Notes: generated by a model not told the origin, from the letters alone. DNA of 64,000 bases from Paenilisteria riparia FSL S10-1204 (GCF_000525995.1 NZ_AODL01000008.1:20915-84914); one strand, 5' to 3'; counted from the stretch's first letter, positions 23,783 to 34,892 are shown. Numbers and translations are program-made.

Positions 23783-23814
23783 AAAAAGCGGAAACAAAAA
23801 ACCTGTCCCCGCTT
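23783..23814 (-). terminator. Partial terminator between gap and pgk
   Basis: On the minus strand AAGCGG and CCGCTT close a hairpin with a T-rich loop and are followed by TTTTT. A leaky stop or 3' stabiliser here would raise gap mRNA over pgk, as is common for this operon. Confidence 0.55.
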
Positions 23815-23843
23815 ATTTGTTTATTATTTAGTTCTTTGCAATC

Positions 23844-24855
<1,012 letters not shown>

Positions 24856-24890
24856 AAGTCAATTTCCTCCTTGAAAATAATGAAATTTTT

Positions 24891-25937
24891 TTATTTCAAA
24901 AGGGTGTTTTCCCCTTTTAAAAGCATCGTTGCGGCTCCCTCGTCTGTTACTAAAATCGTATGTGCCGGAGCGGTTTTCATATACGATTTGATTGCTTTGG
25001 CTTTTGAAGTGCCTCCTGCAAGCGCGATGATGTTTGGAATCTTCGGTAGGTCTTCAAATTGTAAACCAAATGTCGGGACTTTATAGACGACTTCTCCTTG
25101 TTCGTTGAAATAGTAGCCAAATGCTTCACCTACAGCTTGTCTGTCTGTGATTTTCTGCATGGTTTCGGCGTTGGTGTGACGGCGTTCTGCCATTGTCATC
25201 GCATCACCAATCCCGTGCAAAATGGCATTCGCCGATTGAACGAGTCGCAGTCCTTCTTGAATAGCTGGTTCTTTCAGAAGTGATTGATACGCTTCTTCAC
25301 CAAGCTGCTCTGGTACGTAAAACATGCGGTGCTTACTATTCGTCTTTGTTGCCATGCGATCGCAAATCGTGTTCGCCTGATTATTCAGGTCCTCACCAAG
25401 TCCGCCTCGCCCTGGAACAAAGAGCAATTCACGCCCTGCTGCAAAATCGGGAGTCATCATTTCGGCCAGCGTTGCCATTGTTGAACCGCCCATTACTGCA
25501 ATAATATTCTTGTTTTCCGTTAATGATATATCGAGTTGTGCCAATGCCACGCGTCCCATTTCTTCTTGGACCCACGGTGTCACATCGCTATCACCTTGAA
25601 CGACAAAACACGCTTTGATTTTCAGCTTCTCGCGTAGTCGGTCTTCCATTGTATGTATTCCTGTTAGTTGATTCATTACGGATTCCAATTCACGAAATAC
25701 AACCAGGCCGTCCTTCGTAACTGTCATTCCAGAAGGAGCAATGCCAATCAACCCCTGCGCTTTCAAAAATTCCACTTCACCGCGTAGCACTCGTTCACTC
25801 ATCCCAAGCATTTGAGCTAATGTTCGTCTGCCAACTGGCTCCGCAAAATAGATAGAGCGTAGAATTTGATAGCGCTTCTGCATAACTAGAAGCATGTCGG
25901 GTAACAATTTCTTTTGAATGTTAATGATATCTGACAT
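24891..25937 (-). CDS. cggR: Central glycolytic genes regulator CggR
   Basis: 348 residues from ATG 25937 (MSDIINIQKKLLPDML) behind TTAGGAG. An N-terminal winged helix (RRTLAQMLGMSERVLRGEVEFL) precedes a SorC-type effector domain (AVMGGSTMATLAEM, FVPGRGGLGEDL, ALAGGTSKAKAI) that binds fructose-1,6-bisphosphate in homologues. A longer frame to 25985 would overlap the operator and has a poorer ribosome site. It represses its own operon. Confidence 0.93.
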   Translation of the reverse strand: MSDIINIQKKLLPDMLLVMQKRYQILRSIYFAEPVGRRTLAQMLGMSERVLRGEVEFLKAQGLIGIAPSGMTVTKDGLVVFRELESVMNQLTGIHTMEDRLREKLKIKACFVVQGDSDVTPWVQEEMGRVALAQLDISLTENKNIIAVMGGSTMATLAEMMTPDFAAGRELLFVPGRGGLGEDLNNQANTICDRMATKTNSKHRMFYVPEQLGEEAYQSLLKEPAIQEGLRLVQSANAILHGIGDAMTMAERRHTNAETMQKITDRQAVGEAFGYYFNEQGEVVYKVPTFGLQFEDLPKIPNIIALAGGTSKAKAIKSYMKTAPAHTILVTDEGAATMLLKGENTLLK

Positions 25938-25960
25938 TTCAAAGTCTCCTAACCTTCTTG

Positions 25961-25996
25961 GACTCTTCTTGACCCGCTTAGTCATAAGATGTCCCG
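25961..25996 (-). promoter_or_regulatory. CggR operator
   Basis: The minus strand reads CGGGAC-N6-TGAC-N4-CGGGTC-N6-AGTC. This matches the layout of the B. subtilis CggR operator (CGGGAC-N6-TGTC-N4, repeated) base for base in spacing. It lies 24 bp upstream of the chosen cggR start. Confidence 0.88.
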
Positions 25997-26269
25997 ATAA
26001 AACTAAAAAAACAAGAGATCTAAGTCTTTGCTAGTAACTATTGTGGCCATTCAGCCATCTTATCGTTTCTAAACTAACCCGTCTCTTCCGTAAAGCACTT
26101 GCCGTAACACAAGCAGTTATTTCATTACCCTACAACAAGTATTCTACCAGTGATTGCTTGGAAATTCAAGTGTTAAGCAGTAATTTAAAGAAAAATTCAT
26201 GATTTTTTAACACTATCAAACAGGCCACTCTACTAGTTCCACGGAATGAGTGCGTTAAAACATGAACAA

Positions 26270-26315
26270 TAAAAACACAAGCTTAACCTCTTGCGTTGTA
26301 GTCAAGAGGTTAAGC
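26270..26315 (-). terminator. Terminator overlapping the end of rpoN
   Basis: A perfect 13-bp inverted repeat, GCTTAACCTCTTG (26281-26293) and CAAGAGGTTAAGC (26303-26315), followed on the minus strand by TTGTGTTTTTATTG. The stem includes the last codons and stop of rpoN. The rest of the 313-bp gap up to 25997 holds the cggR leader; I could not place its promoter with confidence. Confidence 0.85.
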
Positions 26316-27659
26316 GAAACGTTTCCTTTTTGATGATGATGGGATATTTAGTTCCCCGCGATATTTCGCAATTGCGCGCCTAGAAACTTGGATATCTTGT
26401 TCGTCTAGCATTTCTACGATTTTTTGATCGGAAAGTGGTTTTAATTTATTTTCGTTGCTGACAAATTGCTGAATGAGGTTCTTGATGCTTTGGCTGGAGA
26501 CATCGCCTGCGTCCGATTCTTCGGTTGCTTTCTTGGTGAGACTGGATGAGAAGAAATATTTCAGTTCGTAGACGCCGTGCGCCGTTTCCATGTACTTGCC
26601 GTTTACCGCGCGGCTTACTGTGGATTCGTGGACGTCGATTTCTTCGGCAATTTCTTTTAGCGTCAGCGGTTGCAAATGCTTGCCTTCGTGTAAGAAGAAA
26701 TCCTTCTGATGGCGTACAATCGCTTCACCAACGCGCCCAATCGTACTTTCTCGCTGTTCTAAGCCCTTTTTGAGCCAGTCGAATTCGCCGGCTTTGTCTT
26801 TCAAAAATGCGGCTACATCTTTTTCTTGCGTCGCCTGCATCATTTGAAAATAGGCTTCTTGAAATTGCATTCGAGGCAAAAATTGCTTGGCAACCGATAC
26901 TTGTAATTCATTGCCCACCTGATGCAAAATCAAATCTGGCACGACATATTGTACGCGGTCTGATTCGAATTCTGCGCCTGGTTTTGGATTTAGTGTGACG
27001 ACAAAATCAGCAATATCTTGAATCGCAAGCACATTCATGTTTAAATCGTCCGCTATTCTTTTCCAGCGTTTATTCGCAAAGTCTTCGAAGTAATCGCGAA
27101 TCACGTCGTAAGCATGAAGCGGGGCGTCTTCTTTCCGTTCTATTTGTAATAAAATACATTCCTTCGCGTCTCTAGCGCCCACACCAGCTGGTTCAAAGCC
27201 TTGCAATACTTCTAGCATTTCCAGCACATCGCCTTCTGAGGAAAGGAGCGCCGAAGCAACGACATCCACATCAGTCTGCAAATAGCCATTGTCATCTAGG
27301 CTTTCAATTAAGAACAATAAAATCAGCTTCTGCTGACTGGTCATATCTAAAAACTGCATTTGCTCTTTCAAAGCGTCGGCCAGCGTCATTGTTGTATCCG
27401 CGATTTGCTCCAACCAATCCGTGGCGTCCGTCCCTGTCGCGTTATTATTTTTACGTATCGTTGTGTAATCAGGAGCCATGTCCACGCCTGGAACAATTTC
27501 AATAAGAGGATTCTCAAGCGCCTTCTCTTCTAAAAAAGCCGTCAAATCTTCCATATTAAACTGCAACATTGCGATGGATTGCGATAATTGCTGTGTCATC
27601 GCGAGCTTCATCGATTGCGTCTGCTGCTGCTTTTGGACAAAATTAGACTCTAATCTCAT
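26310..27659 (-). CDS. rpoN: RNA polymerase sigma-54 factor
   Basis: 449 residues. Glutamine-rich region I (QTQSMKLAMTQQLSQSIAMLQF), the core-binding region, the helix-turn-helix (LKEIAEEIDVHESTVSRAVNGKY) and the C-terminal RpoN box (VSRRAIAKYRGELNIPSS) are complete. Known as sigL in Bacillus and Listeria, where it serves activators of amino-acid and mannose PTS genes. It is separated from cggR by a strong terminator. Confidence 0.95.
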   Translation of the reverse strand: MRLESNFVQKQQQTQSMKLAMTQQLSQSIAMLQFNMEDLTAFLEEKALENPLIEIVPGVDMAPDYTTIRKNNNATGTDATDWLEQIADTTMTLADALKEQMQFLDMTSQQKLILLFLIESLDDNGYLQTDVDVVASALLSSEGDVLEMLEVLQGFEPAGVGARDAKECILLQIERKEDAPLHAYDVIRDYFEDFANKRWKRIADDLNMNVLAIQDIADFVVTLNPKPGAEFESDRVQYVVPDLILHQVGNELQVSVAKQFLPRMQFQEAYFQMMQATQEKDVAAFLKDKAGEFDWLKKGLEQRESTIGRVGEAIVRHQKDFFLHEGKHLQPLTLKEIAEEIDVHESTVSRAVNGKYMETAHGVYELKYFFSSSLTKKATEESDAGDVSSQSIKNLIQQFVSNENKLKPLSDQKIVEMLDEQDIQVSRRAIAKYRGELNIPSSSKRKRFA

Positions 27660-27729
27660 GGATTACTCCTCCTAGTTTTACGTACTCGTCCCTTCTATTA
27701 TAACACGACACCCCAAGTTCAAAAGACCC

Positions 27730-27763
27730 AAATTAAAGCACCTCTCCAAAATTCAGAGAAGTG
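27730..27763 (-). terminator. Terminator after dipeptidase gene
   Basis: On the minus strand GCACTTCTC and GAGAGGTGC form a stem with one mismatch, followed by TTTAATTT. It lies 8 bp past the stop. Confidence 0.6.
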
Positions 27764-27770
27764 CCCATTT

Positions 27771-28703
27771 TTATTTAGGTAAGTGATTAACAAAATTATC
27801 GTAGCAAAAGCCTTTGATTTCTTGTTCTGTGAAGTGTTTTCGTAATTCGGTGATTAGGGTTGGGTATTTCGAACAATCTTCCAAACCTTCTATATGATAA
27901 GGAATGCCGTCGAAATCAGAGCCGAAACCGATGTTTTTTACACCGCCAAGGTCGCAAATGTGTTTGATATGATCGATTAAATCTTCTATATAAACAGTGT
28001 CTGCCGTCTCCTTCGTAAACAATGGATAAAAAACAAGGTGGATCATTGCGTCTTTTTCAAGTAGCGCCTTGATTTGTTCGTCCGATAAATTGCGATGATG
28101 CGGGCAAACTGCTTTGGCATTAGAATGGCTTGCAATCGGATAATCCGCCAGTTCCATTACGTCCCAAAACGCTTTTTCACTTAAATGCGATACGTCGGTA
28201 AAAACTTTACGATCATTGAGTTTTGCAACGATTGCTTTTCCAAAGTCGGTCAATCCTGCTCCGCGTGATTCTTCGATGCCATCTGCTGCTAAGTTGGCAT
28301 TATTCCAAGTTAAGCCAACAGATAGTACGCCGTAATCGAGCATTTGGTCTAGTTTTCGTAAGTCTGTACCAATTGGCTCGACACTTTCCAATGTTAGGAA
28401 TGCCGCGATTTTCTCTTCTGGAACGAGCGCAACGTCTGACCATTGGCGAAGTGGCTTGATTACACCATTGCGGTGCAGAATATGTTGTTTATAAATATTG
28501 ACTTGCTCGATGGCTTTTTTCCATTTCTGTTCTACCGGTGTTGTTGGATCTAAAAAAATAGCGAAGGCCTGCATTTTCACACCGCCAGCAATCATTTTTT
28601 CGAAGTTCACATCTAGCTCCTCAGAATCTTGAAATGTAACTTTTCCAACGCCTGCTTGTAGCTTGTAAAGTGCGTCGCAGTGCATATCCACGATGTTCAT
28701 CAT
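27771..28703 (-). CDS. Membrane-dipeptidase-like (M19) metallopeptidase
   Basis: About 310 residues from ATG 28703 behind GGAGGTGG. The metal-binding landmarks of the renal dipeptidase family are visible: VDMHCDAL near the start, a bridging glutamate in [11 protein letters not shown], and later histidines in [20 protein letters not shown] and FGSDFDGIP. It would cleave dipeptides in the cytoplasm; no signal peptide is seen. It lies in the same position relative to rpoN as in other Listeria. Confidence 0.88.
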   Translation of the reverse strand: MMNIVDMHCDALYKLQAGVGKVTFQDSEELDVNFEKMIAGGVKMQAFAIFLDPTTPVEQKWKKAIEQVNIYKQHILHRNGVIKPLRQWSDVALVPEEKIAAFLTLESVEPIGTDLRKLDQMLDYGVLSVGLTWNNANLAADGIEESRGAGLTDFGKAIVAKLNDRKVFTDVSHLSEKAFWDVMELADYPIASHSNAKAVCPHHRNLSDEQIKALLEKDAMIHLVFYPLFTKETADTVYIEDLIDHIKHICDLGGVKNIGFGSDFDGIPYHIEGLEDCSKYPTLITELRKHFTEQEIKGFCYDNFVNHLPK

Positions 28704-28768
28704 TATGCCCACCTCCGTTTTTCAATATCTCCATTATATACTTTTTTTATGGGGATACAAGCCTTTTT

Positions 28769-30976
28769 TTATTTATGCTCTTGATTATGCCCTTTTCCTG
28801 GCCAAAACGCCCATTTGCCACATAGCATAGTAATGGCTGGAACAAGGAATGGGCGGACAATGAACGTGTCGAGTAGAACGCCGATTGCTGTGATAAGACC
28901 AAATTGGACAAGCAACTGAATCGGCAGTGTCGTTAGGACGGCGAATGTTCCTGCTAGGATAAGACCTGCGGATGTGATGACGCCACCAGTTTGTCCGACT
29001 CCTTCTGCGATTGCTTCGTGCAGTGGAAGCTCGCGACTTTTTTTCCAAATGCTTGAGATCATGAAAATGTTGTAGTCTTCGCCGAGTGCGACGATGAACA
29101 CGAATGCATAAATCGGAATCAGACCTGCGATTGCTTCGGCACCCATGATGTAGTGAATAATAATCCAGCCTAACCCGAGTGCGCTAAAGAAGGACAGTAG
29201 CACGGTTGCCACGAGATAGATCATTGCTGTAACGGAACGCAAGTACGCGAGCAGTAGCAAGGCGATTAGACCGATGACAAGCGGGATAATTAAGGCTTCG
29301 TCCTCTTTTGTTACAGCACGCGAATCGTATTGCGTCGCTGTTTGTCCAGCAATCCAAACATTATTTTTGGACAAGCCTGCATCGGACATAGTCGTTTGCG
29401 CAGTGTCTCGGATGTCTGGAATAAGATCCATCGCTTCGTTGCTATATGGATTATCTGCGAGCTGGATGGTGTACATGGTGTAATCCGGATTTTTCGCGCT
29501 TGGAATACCTACCGAGACAGTTTCGATACCATCTGTTTTTTGCAGATTTTCGCGCATCGCTGTTTTCTCACCGTTTGTTTTGACGATAAGGCTCATTGGC
29601 GCTAATTGCCCGGCGCCGAAGTGGTCGCTAATTAGTGTAAAACCTTCACGCGACGGCATATCTTTTGGAAAAGTGGATAGTGTGTCATACGTGTATTTGA
29701 CTTGTGTTGCGAACAAGGCACATCCACCTAAAATAAGGAGCGTGATGACAAATGTCTTAATTGGATGGTTCGCTGAAATTTCACCAACACGGTGCCAAAA
29801 TCGGTTTTCGCGATGAATCTTGACCTTTTTTCCTTTTTTAGCGGCATGCTCTTTGGCCATAGCTTCCGTTCTTGGTACAAACGGCCAGAAGGAAATGCGC
29901 CCGAAGATGCCAAGTAAGGCTGGCACTAGTGTTAAGGATGAAATCATCATGATTAAAATAGATAAACTAAATGGTACCGCAAAATTATGAATCGAACCGT
30001 ATTTGGCGACAAGTAGAATGAGAAGTGCTGCCATCACGGTGAAGCCGCTCAAAGCGATTGCCCCAGCAGTGTTTCCAAAAGCTTTTTTGAAAGCAGTATA
30101 GCGATTTTCGTCATGGTGAAGTTGGCTTCGGAATCTCGCAATGAGGAACAAGCAGTAATCCGTTCCGGCACCAAACAAAAGTACGGTCATGATTGAGAGT
30201 CCTTGTGACCCGTATGTGATAATGCCTTCTTGACCGAGTAATCCTAGAATCGGCGTCACTGCCAAATACGCGAAACCGACTGCAATAAGTGGGATAAGTG
30301 CTAATATTGGCGAGCGATAAATAACTAATAAGAAAACCAAAACAAGTAATACAGTTCCAATGAGCAACGATACGTCCGCGTCACTGAATAATTCAGTAGC
30401 ATCCACACTAATCCCTGCTGGCCCCGTTGTCCGCGCTACCAGTGTGTCTTTACTTGCAACATCTTGTTTAAATGGCTTGTCTGAAAAAGTCATATTTGCC
30501 GTTTTTTCCAGCTCCGTAAAACTGTCTTTTAATTGATCGGAAGTTGCCGATGAATCCATTAATACTGTCTGAATAAAGGTTGTTCCGTCCTCAGAGACTT
30601 GTTTTTTCAACACTGGAAGCGGCATTTTATCATAAGGAACTGCTGTTTTTTGATGCTTTATCGGATTCTGTTCTAACTCCTTCGAAAATTGCTGAATCTG
30701 TGCTAAATCAGCGTTCGTAAGTCCAGTGCTACGATACCACGTAATCAAAGCTGGCGTGCCTTCACCAGATGGAAACTGTTCATCCATCACTTTTTGCGCT
30801 ACAACAGAAGGCTCCGATGCCGCAAGATCAGGCGCCGCATCATCTTTATAATCCGCAGCTTTTGGTAAAAATAATTGTAAAGCAATGACTAACAAAATCC
30901 ATACAGCCAGTGTTATAAACCGGCCTTTCTTTCCGCCAACTGCATTGGCAATTTTACTAAAAACCGAGTGACTCAT
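28769..30976 (-). CDS. MmpL/RND-type membrane exporter
   Basis: About 735 residues from ATG 30976 behind GGGGGAATT. Two MMPL halves: a helix (about 15-35), a large outside loop, five to six helices (about 180-370), then a second loop and helices at about 545-725. The motif GAGTDYCLFLIARFR in half one and ALGEDYNIFMIS in half two are the expected proton-relay segments. Substrate unknown (lipids, peptides or drugs). The TetR regulator gene is directly upstream on the same strand. Confidence 0.88.
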   Translation of the reverse strand: MSHSVFSKIANAVGGKKGRFITLAVWILLVIALQLFLPKAADYKDDAAPDLAASEPSVVAQKVMDEQFPSGEGTPALITWYRSTGLTNADLAQIQQFSKELEQNPIKHQKTAVPYDKMPLPVLKKQVSEDGTTFIQTVLMDSSATSDQLKDSFTELEKTANMTFSDKPFKQDVASKDTLVARTTGPAGISVDATELFSDADVSLLIGTVLLVLVFLLVIYRSPILALIPLIAVGFAYLAVTPILGLLGQEGIITYGSQGLSIMTVLLFGAGTDYCLFLIARFRSQLHHDENRYTAFKKAFGNTAGAIALSGFTVMAALLILLVAKYGSIHNFAVPFSLSILIMMISSLTLVPALLGIFGRISFWPFVPRTEAMAKEHAAKKGKKVKIHRENRFWHRVGEISANHPIKTFVITLLILGGCALFATQVKYTYDTLSTFPKDMPSREGFTLISDHFGAGQLAPMSLIVKTNGEKTAMRENLQKTDGIETVSVGIPSAKNPDYTMYTIQLADNPYSNEAMDLIPDIRDTAQTTMSDAGLSKNNVWIAGQTATQYDSRAVTKEDEALIIPLVIGLIALLLLAYLRSVTAMIYLVATVLLSFFSALGLGWIIIHYIMGAEAIAGLIPIYAFVFIVALGEDYNIFMISSIWKKSRELPLHEAIAEGVGQTGGVITSAGLILAGTFAVLTTLPIQLLVQFGLITAIGVLLDTFIVRPFLVPAITMLCGKWAFWPGKGHNQEHK

Positions 30977-31042
30977 TTTAATTCCCCCTATTTTTTCACT
31001 TATCACTTGATAAATATTTATTTAAAAAAAGAGACACTTAAA

Positions 31043-31645
31043 TTATACCTCTTTTTTACAAATACCAAACATCATAAAATCGATTAACTCGTCTAACCGA
31101 TTAGCCATAGAACCTTTGCGAAAAGGGCTACTCGAAGCAAAAATCGGACTAATCGTTGACAAACAATAGCGCGCTGCTGCTTCACTTGTAATACCCTCTC
31201 GAAGCATTCCCTTGTCAGAGATTGCTTTAAATAGACGATTAAACGGGTCTAAATAACTTGTTTGCCACAGTTGAAACATAAGAAATTGGTTCTCCGGGCT
31301 CAATTCATTCAGTATATCATGAATCATCATTAAAATGTTAGTAGGATGCTTTTCAATAAGCATTGTTAGCATCGCTTTTAGCTGTACTTGTGGTGCACTG
31401 TCTGTTTTTTCGATAGGTATCATGTCGGCTTGAATTTCAATTGTCAACTGCCGAACAACCTCAATATATAGCGTTTCCTTATCTTTGAAATGGTGATATA
31501 GAGCGGGTTGTGTCATCTGGCACTTGGCCGCAATGTCACGAGTAGAAACCGAACGATAGCCCTTCTCCATGAAAAGATCTCGAGCTGTTGTCAAAATTTT
31601 ATTACGCGTAAAAACTAGTTCCTCTGCACGGGTTCTTTTCTTCAT
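31043..31645 (-). CDS. TetR-family regulator of the MmpL exporter
   Basis: 200 residues from ATG 31645 behind GGAGGTGG. The helix-turn-helix (VSTRDIAAKCQMTQPALYHHFKDKETLY) is typical; the C-terminal ligand domain is generic. It sits 66 bp upstream of the exporter gene on the same strand and is likely its repressor. Confidence 0.88.
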   Translation of the reverse strand: MKKRTRAEELVFTRNKILTTARDLFMEKGYRSVSTRDIAAKCQMTQPALYHHFKDKETLYIEVVRQLTIEIQADMIPIEKTDSAPQVQLKAMLTMLIEKHPTNILMMIHDILNELSPENQFLMFQLWQTSYLDPFNRLFKAISDKGMLREGITSEAAARYCLSTISPIFASSSPFRKGSMANRLDELIDFMMFGICKKEV

Positions 31646-31707
31646 CGCTACCACCTCCAATATTCAATTCACCTTATTTTATCACGACTTTCTCCATACG
31701 TAAACTA

Positions 31708-32577
31708 TCATTTCATTGCCTCTCGCAAGATCAAAACCGATTTCTCCTTTTGCTTTGCCTCAAACATAATATCCGCATCCCGACCAGCAAGTAAGCCCAT
31801 TAAATACTGAAAATCAGCTTCGTGAATCAAATCGTGATGCGACCGATCTGTTGGCCCAGTTTTTCCAGAACTAATGTGCATTTTTGGTGTCATTTCCCAC
31901 GTTTTGAAGACATCCGTCACAATTTGCGTCACGTCCGCATTCGGTTCATGATTACAATTATGATGATGAATATCAAAGCAAACGGTTGCGCCTGTTGCCT
32001 TGGCAATTCCCAACACATCCATCGCCGTATATGTCTTGTCGTCATTTTCAAGCCGTAAAAGCCGCTTAATATCCTCTGATAAGCCGTTATATGCATAAAT
32101 AAAGCGCTCACTTGCAGATTTTTTGTCCCCGTAAGCACCACCAATATGCAAAATCATGTCTGTGCCTCCGACTAAATCCAGAAGTTGCTGATGATACGTC
32201 AGCTCTGCAATCGCCTTCTCCACAACATCCTCGCGCGGCGAATTAATAATCGTGTATTGCCCTGGATGCATCGACAACCGCATATCGTGAAGCTCCCGCA
32301 ACCGACTAATTTCAGCAGTTAACGCCAAAATGTCCGCATCCCGTTGCCACTCCCACGTCATAATCGGATGCGACGCAAAAGGAATCAGATCACTCGACAT
32401 CCGGAAAAAGTAAATGTCATGTGCGATATTCCACTCTAGGACGCGAATGACTTCCGCTAAATTATGTACAGCAATCTCCTTGACCTTTTCAAGCCCCTGT
32501 TCCTCCACTGTTTTCAGCCGACACGATTTGAATTTCGATGGCATCGACATATTAATACATGCATAGCCTAATTTCAT
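31708..32577 (-). CDS. uvsE: UV damage endonuclease UvsE/UVDE
   Basis: 289 residues from ATG 32577 (MKLGYACINMSMP) behind GAGGTGAG. UVDE TIM-barrel metal ligands are seen in RLSMHPGQYT, DMILHIGGAYG, CFDIHHHNCN, MHISSGKTG and DIMFEAKQKE. The enzyme nicks DNA 5' to UV photoproducts and other lesions, giving a repair route independent of UvrABC. It stands alone. Confidence 0.9.
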   Translation of the reverse strand: MKLGYACINMSMPSKFKSCRLKTVEEQGLEKVKEIAVHNLAEVIRVLEWNIAHDIYFFRMSSDLIPFASHPIMTWEWQRDADILALTAEISRLRELHDMRLSMHPGQYTIINSPREDVVEKAIAELTYHQQLLDLVGGTDMILHIGGAYGDKKSASERFIYAYNGLSEDIKRLLRLENDDKTYTAMDVLGIAKATGATVCFDIHHHNCNHEPNADVTQIVTDVFKTWEMTPKMHISSGKTGPTDRSHHDLIHEADFQYLMGLLAGRDADIMFEAKQKEKSVLILREAMK

Positions 32578-32606
32578 GACCTCACCTCTTTCGCAATTTA
32601 TCATAG

Positions 32607-32655
32607 CAAAAAAGCAATCATCACGCCAGATAAGTGGTTTTGGATGGTTGCTTTT
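32607..32655 (-). terminator. Terminator after the amidase gene
   Basis: On the minus strand AAAAGCAACCATC and GATGATTGCTTTTTT form a long stem with one mismatch and a T6 tail, 18 bp after the corrected amidase stop. Confidence 0.75.
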
Positions 32656-32672
32656 AAGAAATATGACATTTA

Positions 32673-33585
32673 TCAGAACTTAATCAAACTTAATTTGTTA
32701 ACCTTGGTATCCACAGAGATATTATTCCAATTATTATTTTTTCTACCTATGCTATGTTGCGAAATATAAAGTGTACTACCGGATTTACCAGTCACTATGC
32801 AGTTGTGCCAAGAGCGTCCAGTTTTTTTTATTTGAATAATTAATGACATCACCCAAATTAGCTCTCTTTGATAAATCTGCTTTTGTGGAATATGCCGTTA
32901 CATTAGATTTTTTCATCTGCCAATATAATCTAAACTCATTAGCATTAATCCATGCTGGACTGTCTGATCGTCCTTTCTGTGTTAATGTGCTAGACCAAGT
33001 TTTATACAAGGGATATCCAGTGCTTGTGCCACGTATTCCACCAGCATAGATTGCTTGAGAAACAAAATTAGTACAATCTCCACCGCTACCACCATAATAT
33101 TTGTACGACTTATTATTATTTAGCGCATATTTCAAGGCGTAATTAACAGCAGCAGTCCTATTATAACTAGATGCTTTTAGTAACATTGGAGAAAGTTTTT
33201 CGAAATACACACTCTGCGTATGTAATTCTTTATCCACATCATCTTTAATATCACGCAGTGTTGTTTCTTGCATATCCTCTATTGATTCACCAGAAGTCTC
33301 TTGGTATATATATTCTGTTGCATACGCTAAAACATCCTCATAATTATCAAGCTCCATTAATTCTCTATCAGCCCCTTCACTCAACTGTTTATATAAATAA
33401 TCACTCATTTCTGCGGAACCAATCTCATAATCCAACCCACGGTCATCAAAGTATGTCAACAAACTCTCTTCAATCTCTCTAATAGTTATATCCATGTCTG
33501 TATTAGAGTTACTGGCATGTGTGTTAATCGGTATCAACATCATTAGTGCAAACATGAGCATAATTCCTATCAAAAATTTTTTCAT
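32673..33585 (-). CDS. Secreted amidase-domain (Amidase_6) protein, frameshifted near C-terminus
   Basis: An N-terminal signal peptide (KKFLIGIMLMFALMMLIPI, cut near THA-SN) is followed by a helical region and an Amidase_6 domain from about residue 140: NRTAAVNYALKYAL then GGDCTNFVSQAIYAGG with the catalytic cysteine. A T8 run (32822-32829) breaks the frame. Removing one base continues into SWHNCIVTGKSG, which supplies the histidine, and ends at 32673, giving about 303 residues. Probably an exported peptidase or cell-wall amidase. AT-rich codon use differs from uvsE upstream. Confidence 0.78.
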
Positions 33586-33591
33586 GGTCTC

Positions 33592-34002
33592 TTACTCCCC
33601 CCTACTTAATGATAACTCTTCAGTGAAACCCTTCTCGCCTATTTCCCCAAAAATAATTATCTTTATCTTAGTATCTTTCTCTACGTTTTGGTGAAATTCG
33701 GCAAAAGGAAGATCCTTATGATAATCACTGTTTATTTCGGATAAATCAACCTTTTTCCCATCAAAAAAAGTATCAATATGGTATATGAACAAAGTTTTTT
33801 CTTTGTCCACATCGCCAATCCAGTTTAATGTGCCCGAGTACATATTTTTTGCAGAATTTCTTGATATCTCATATTTAGCCTCCCATTCATGATTATGACC
33901 TGACCATTTGTAATTTGAATTACTAAAACTAACTTTATAGATAAAATATCCAAATATTGTAATCATAACTACTATCCCCAATAGCAACATTTTCTTGTTC
34001 AT
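33592..34002 (-). CDS. Membrane-anchored hypothetical protein
   Basis: 136 residues from ATG 34002 behind GGAGGTGG. One N-terminal helix (LLLGIVVMITIFGYFIYKV) then a hydrophilic outside domain. Six bp ahead of the amidase gene, so co-transcribed with it. No family recognised; it could assist or restrain the amidase, which is only inference. Confidence 0.7.
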   Translation of the reverse strand: MNKKMLLLGIVVMITIFGYFIYKVSFSNSNYKWSGHNHEWEAKYEISRNSAKNMYSGTLNWIGDVDKEKTLFIYHIDTFFDGKKVDLSEINSDYHKDLPFAEFHQNVEKDTKIKIIIFGEIGEKGFTEELSLSRGE

Positions 34003-34159
34003 CTTTCCACCTCCAATCATTACATTTTTATATCACCAAGAAAATAGCTTTCAAAAATGTATAACCGTTTTCTCAAAAAAAGATGTTATTCACTTATAAT
34101 GATAGGAAAATTAAGCGACTTCTCTAAATCTATCAAACTATTGATAAGCTCAAACAAAA

Positions 34160-34523
34160 TTAACAAATCACTTTAAACGGTATATCTCCACCCTTGCTAT
34201 TTCTCAACAATATTGGTTTTCTAAATCTTAAACTAGTGTCTAGGTTAAAAACTGCTACTTGTTCTAGCTCAATAAAAGAAATATTAATCCATATTGGTGC
34301 ATTTAGGAAAAGCCACCCAATACTCCGACAACATCTTCTCTTCTTCAGTGTTCATTTGAGTTATTTCATCAATTAAGATCATTTCCTTTATTTTCGCTTA
34401 GTAGATTCAATTTTCTTAAATTGACATAGTCATAATTTGCTAACTCTAATTGATAAATTTCCAATCAATAATTTTTAGGCTCAATCCTATTACTACTAAA
34501 TATAAGCTCATAATTTTTCGCAT
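34160..34523 (-). pseudogene. Decayed small gene beside tRNA-Arg
   Basis: Coding-like segments run in changing frames on the minus strand: a hydrophobic N-terminal piece (MRKIMSLYLVVIGLSL) from ATG 34523, then QLELANYDYVNLRKLNLLS, then ITQMNTEEEKMLSEYWVAF, then APIWINISFIELEQVAVFNL and a tail ending at TAA 34160. At least three indels or stops separate them and no ribosome site precedes the ATG. Total would be about 120 residues with no recognised family. The rest of 34021-34728 shows nothing further apart from the tRNA terminator. Confidence 0.4.
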
Positions 34524-34644
34524 GTGCAACAAGGGACATTCGATAGCATTGGAGCGAATAGACTAGAATTGAATATAAAAAAATCTACTTCTCAAGAAAA
34601 ATATCTGCCACAAAAGATTGAAAAATCCTCGCAATACTACGCAA

Positions 34645-34711
34645 AACAAAAAGTCGTTAAAATACTCGTAACCCTTGCCATACCAACAAGTTACCCACAG
34701 TTTAACGACTT
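34645..34711 (-). terminator. Terminator of tRNA-Arg
   Basis: On the minus strand AAGTCGTTAAA (34701-34711) and TTTAACGACTT (34652-34662) form an 11-bp stem followed by TTTTG. An inner stem (GTAAC..GTTAC) fills the loop. Confidence 0.65.
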
Positions 34712-34728
34712 CTTCATTTACTCATTTA

Positions 34729-34800
34729 TGCCCTCGGAGGGAATCGAACCCCCATTTTAAGAACCGGAATCTCACGTGCTATCCTTTGCACCACGAGGGC
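34729..34800 (-). tRNA. tRNA-Arg (anticodon CCG)
   Basis: The minus strand folds as a complete cloverleaf: acceptor GCCCTCG/CGAGGGC, D stem GTGC/GCAC, anticodon stem TGAGA/TCTTA with loop TTCCGGT (anticodon CCG at positions 34-36), and T arm GGGGG-TTCGATT-CCCTC. Discriminator is A; CCA is not encoded. It reads CGG codons. tRNA-Arg genes are common phage and island attachment sites, and the AT-rich accessory genes lie on its 3' side. Confidence 0.93.
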
Positions 34801-34892
34801 GAGTTAATTGACACTCACAAACAATAATTATAGCGGAAAAAGCCCAATTATACAAGCTTTATCTTACAGGCAATTTTTGTGCGAGCCTTTCG

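Noticed and set aside
34524..34760. Plus-strand open frame reading through the tRNA-Arg region
   Set aside because: It runs antisense into the tRNA and over decayed sequence, has no ribosome site, and its tail is a typical translation of a tRNA gene complement.
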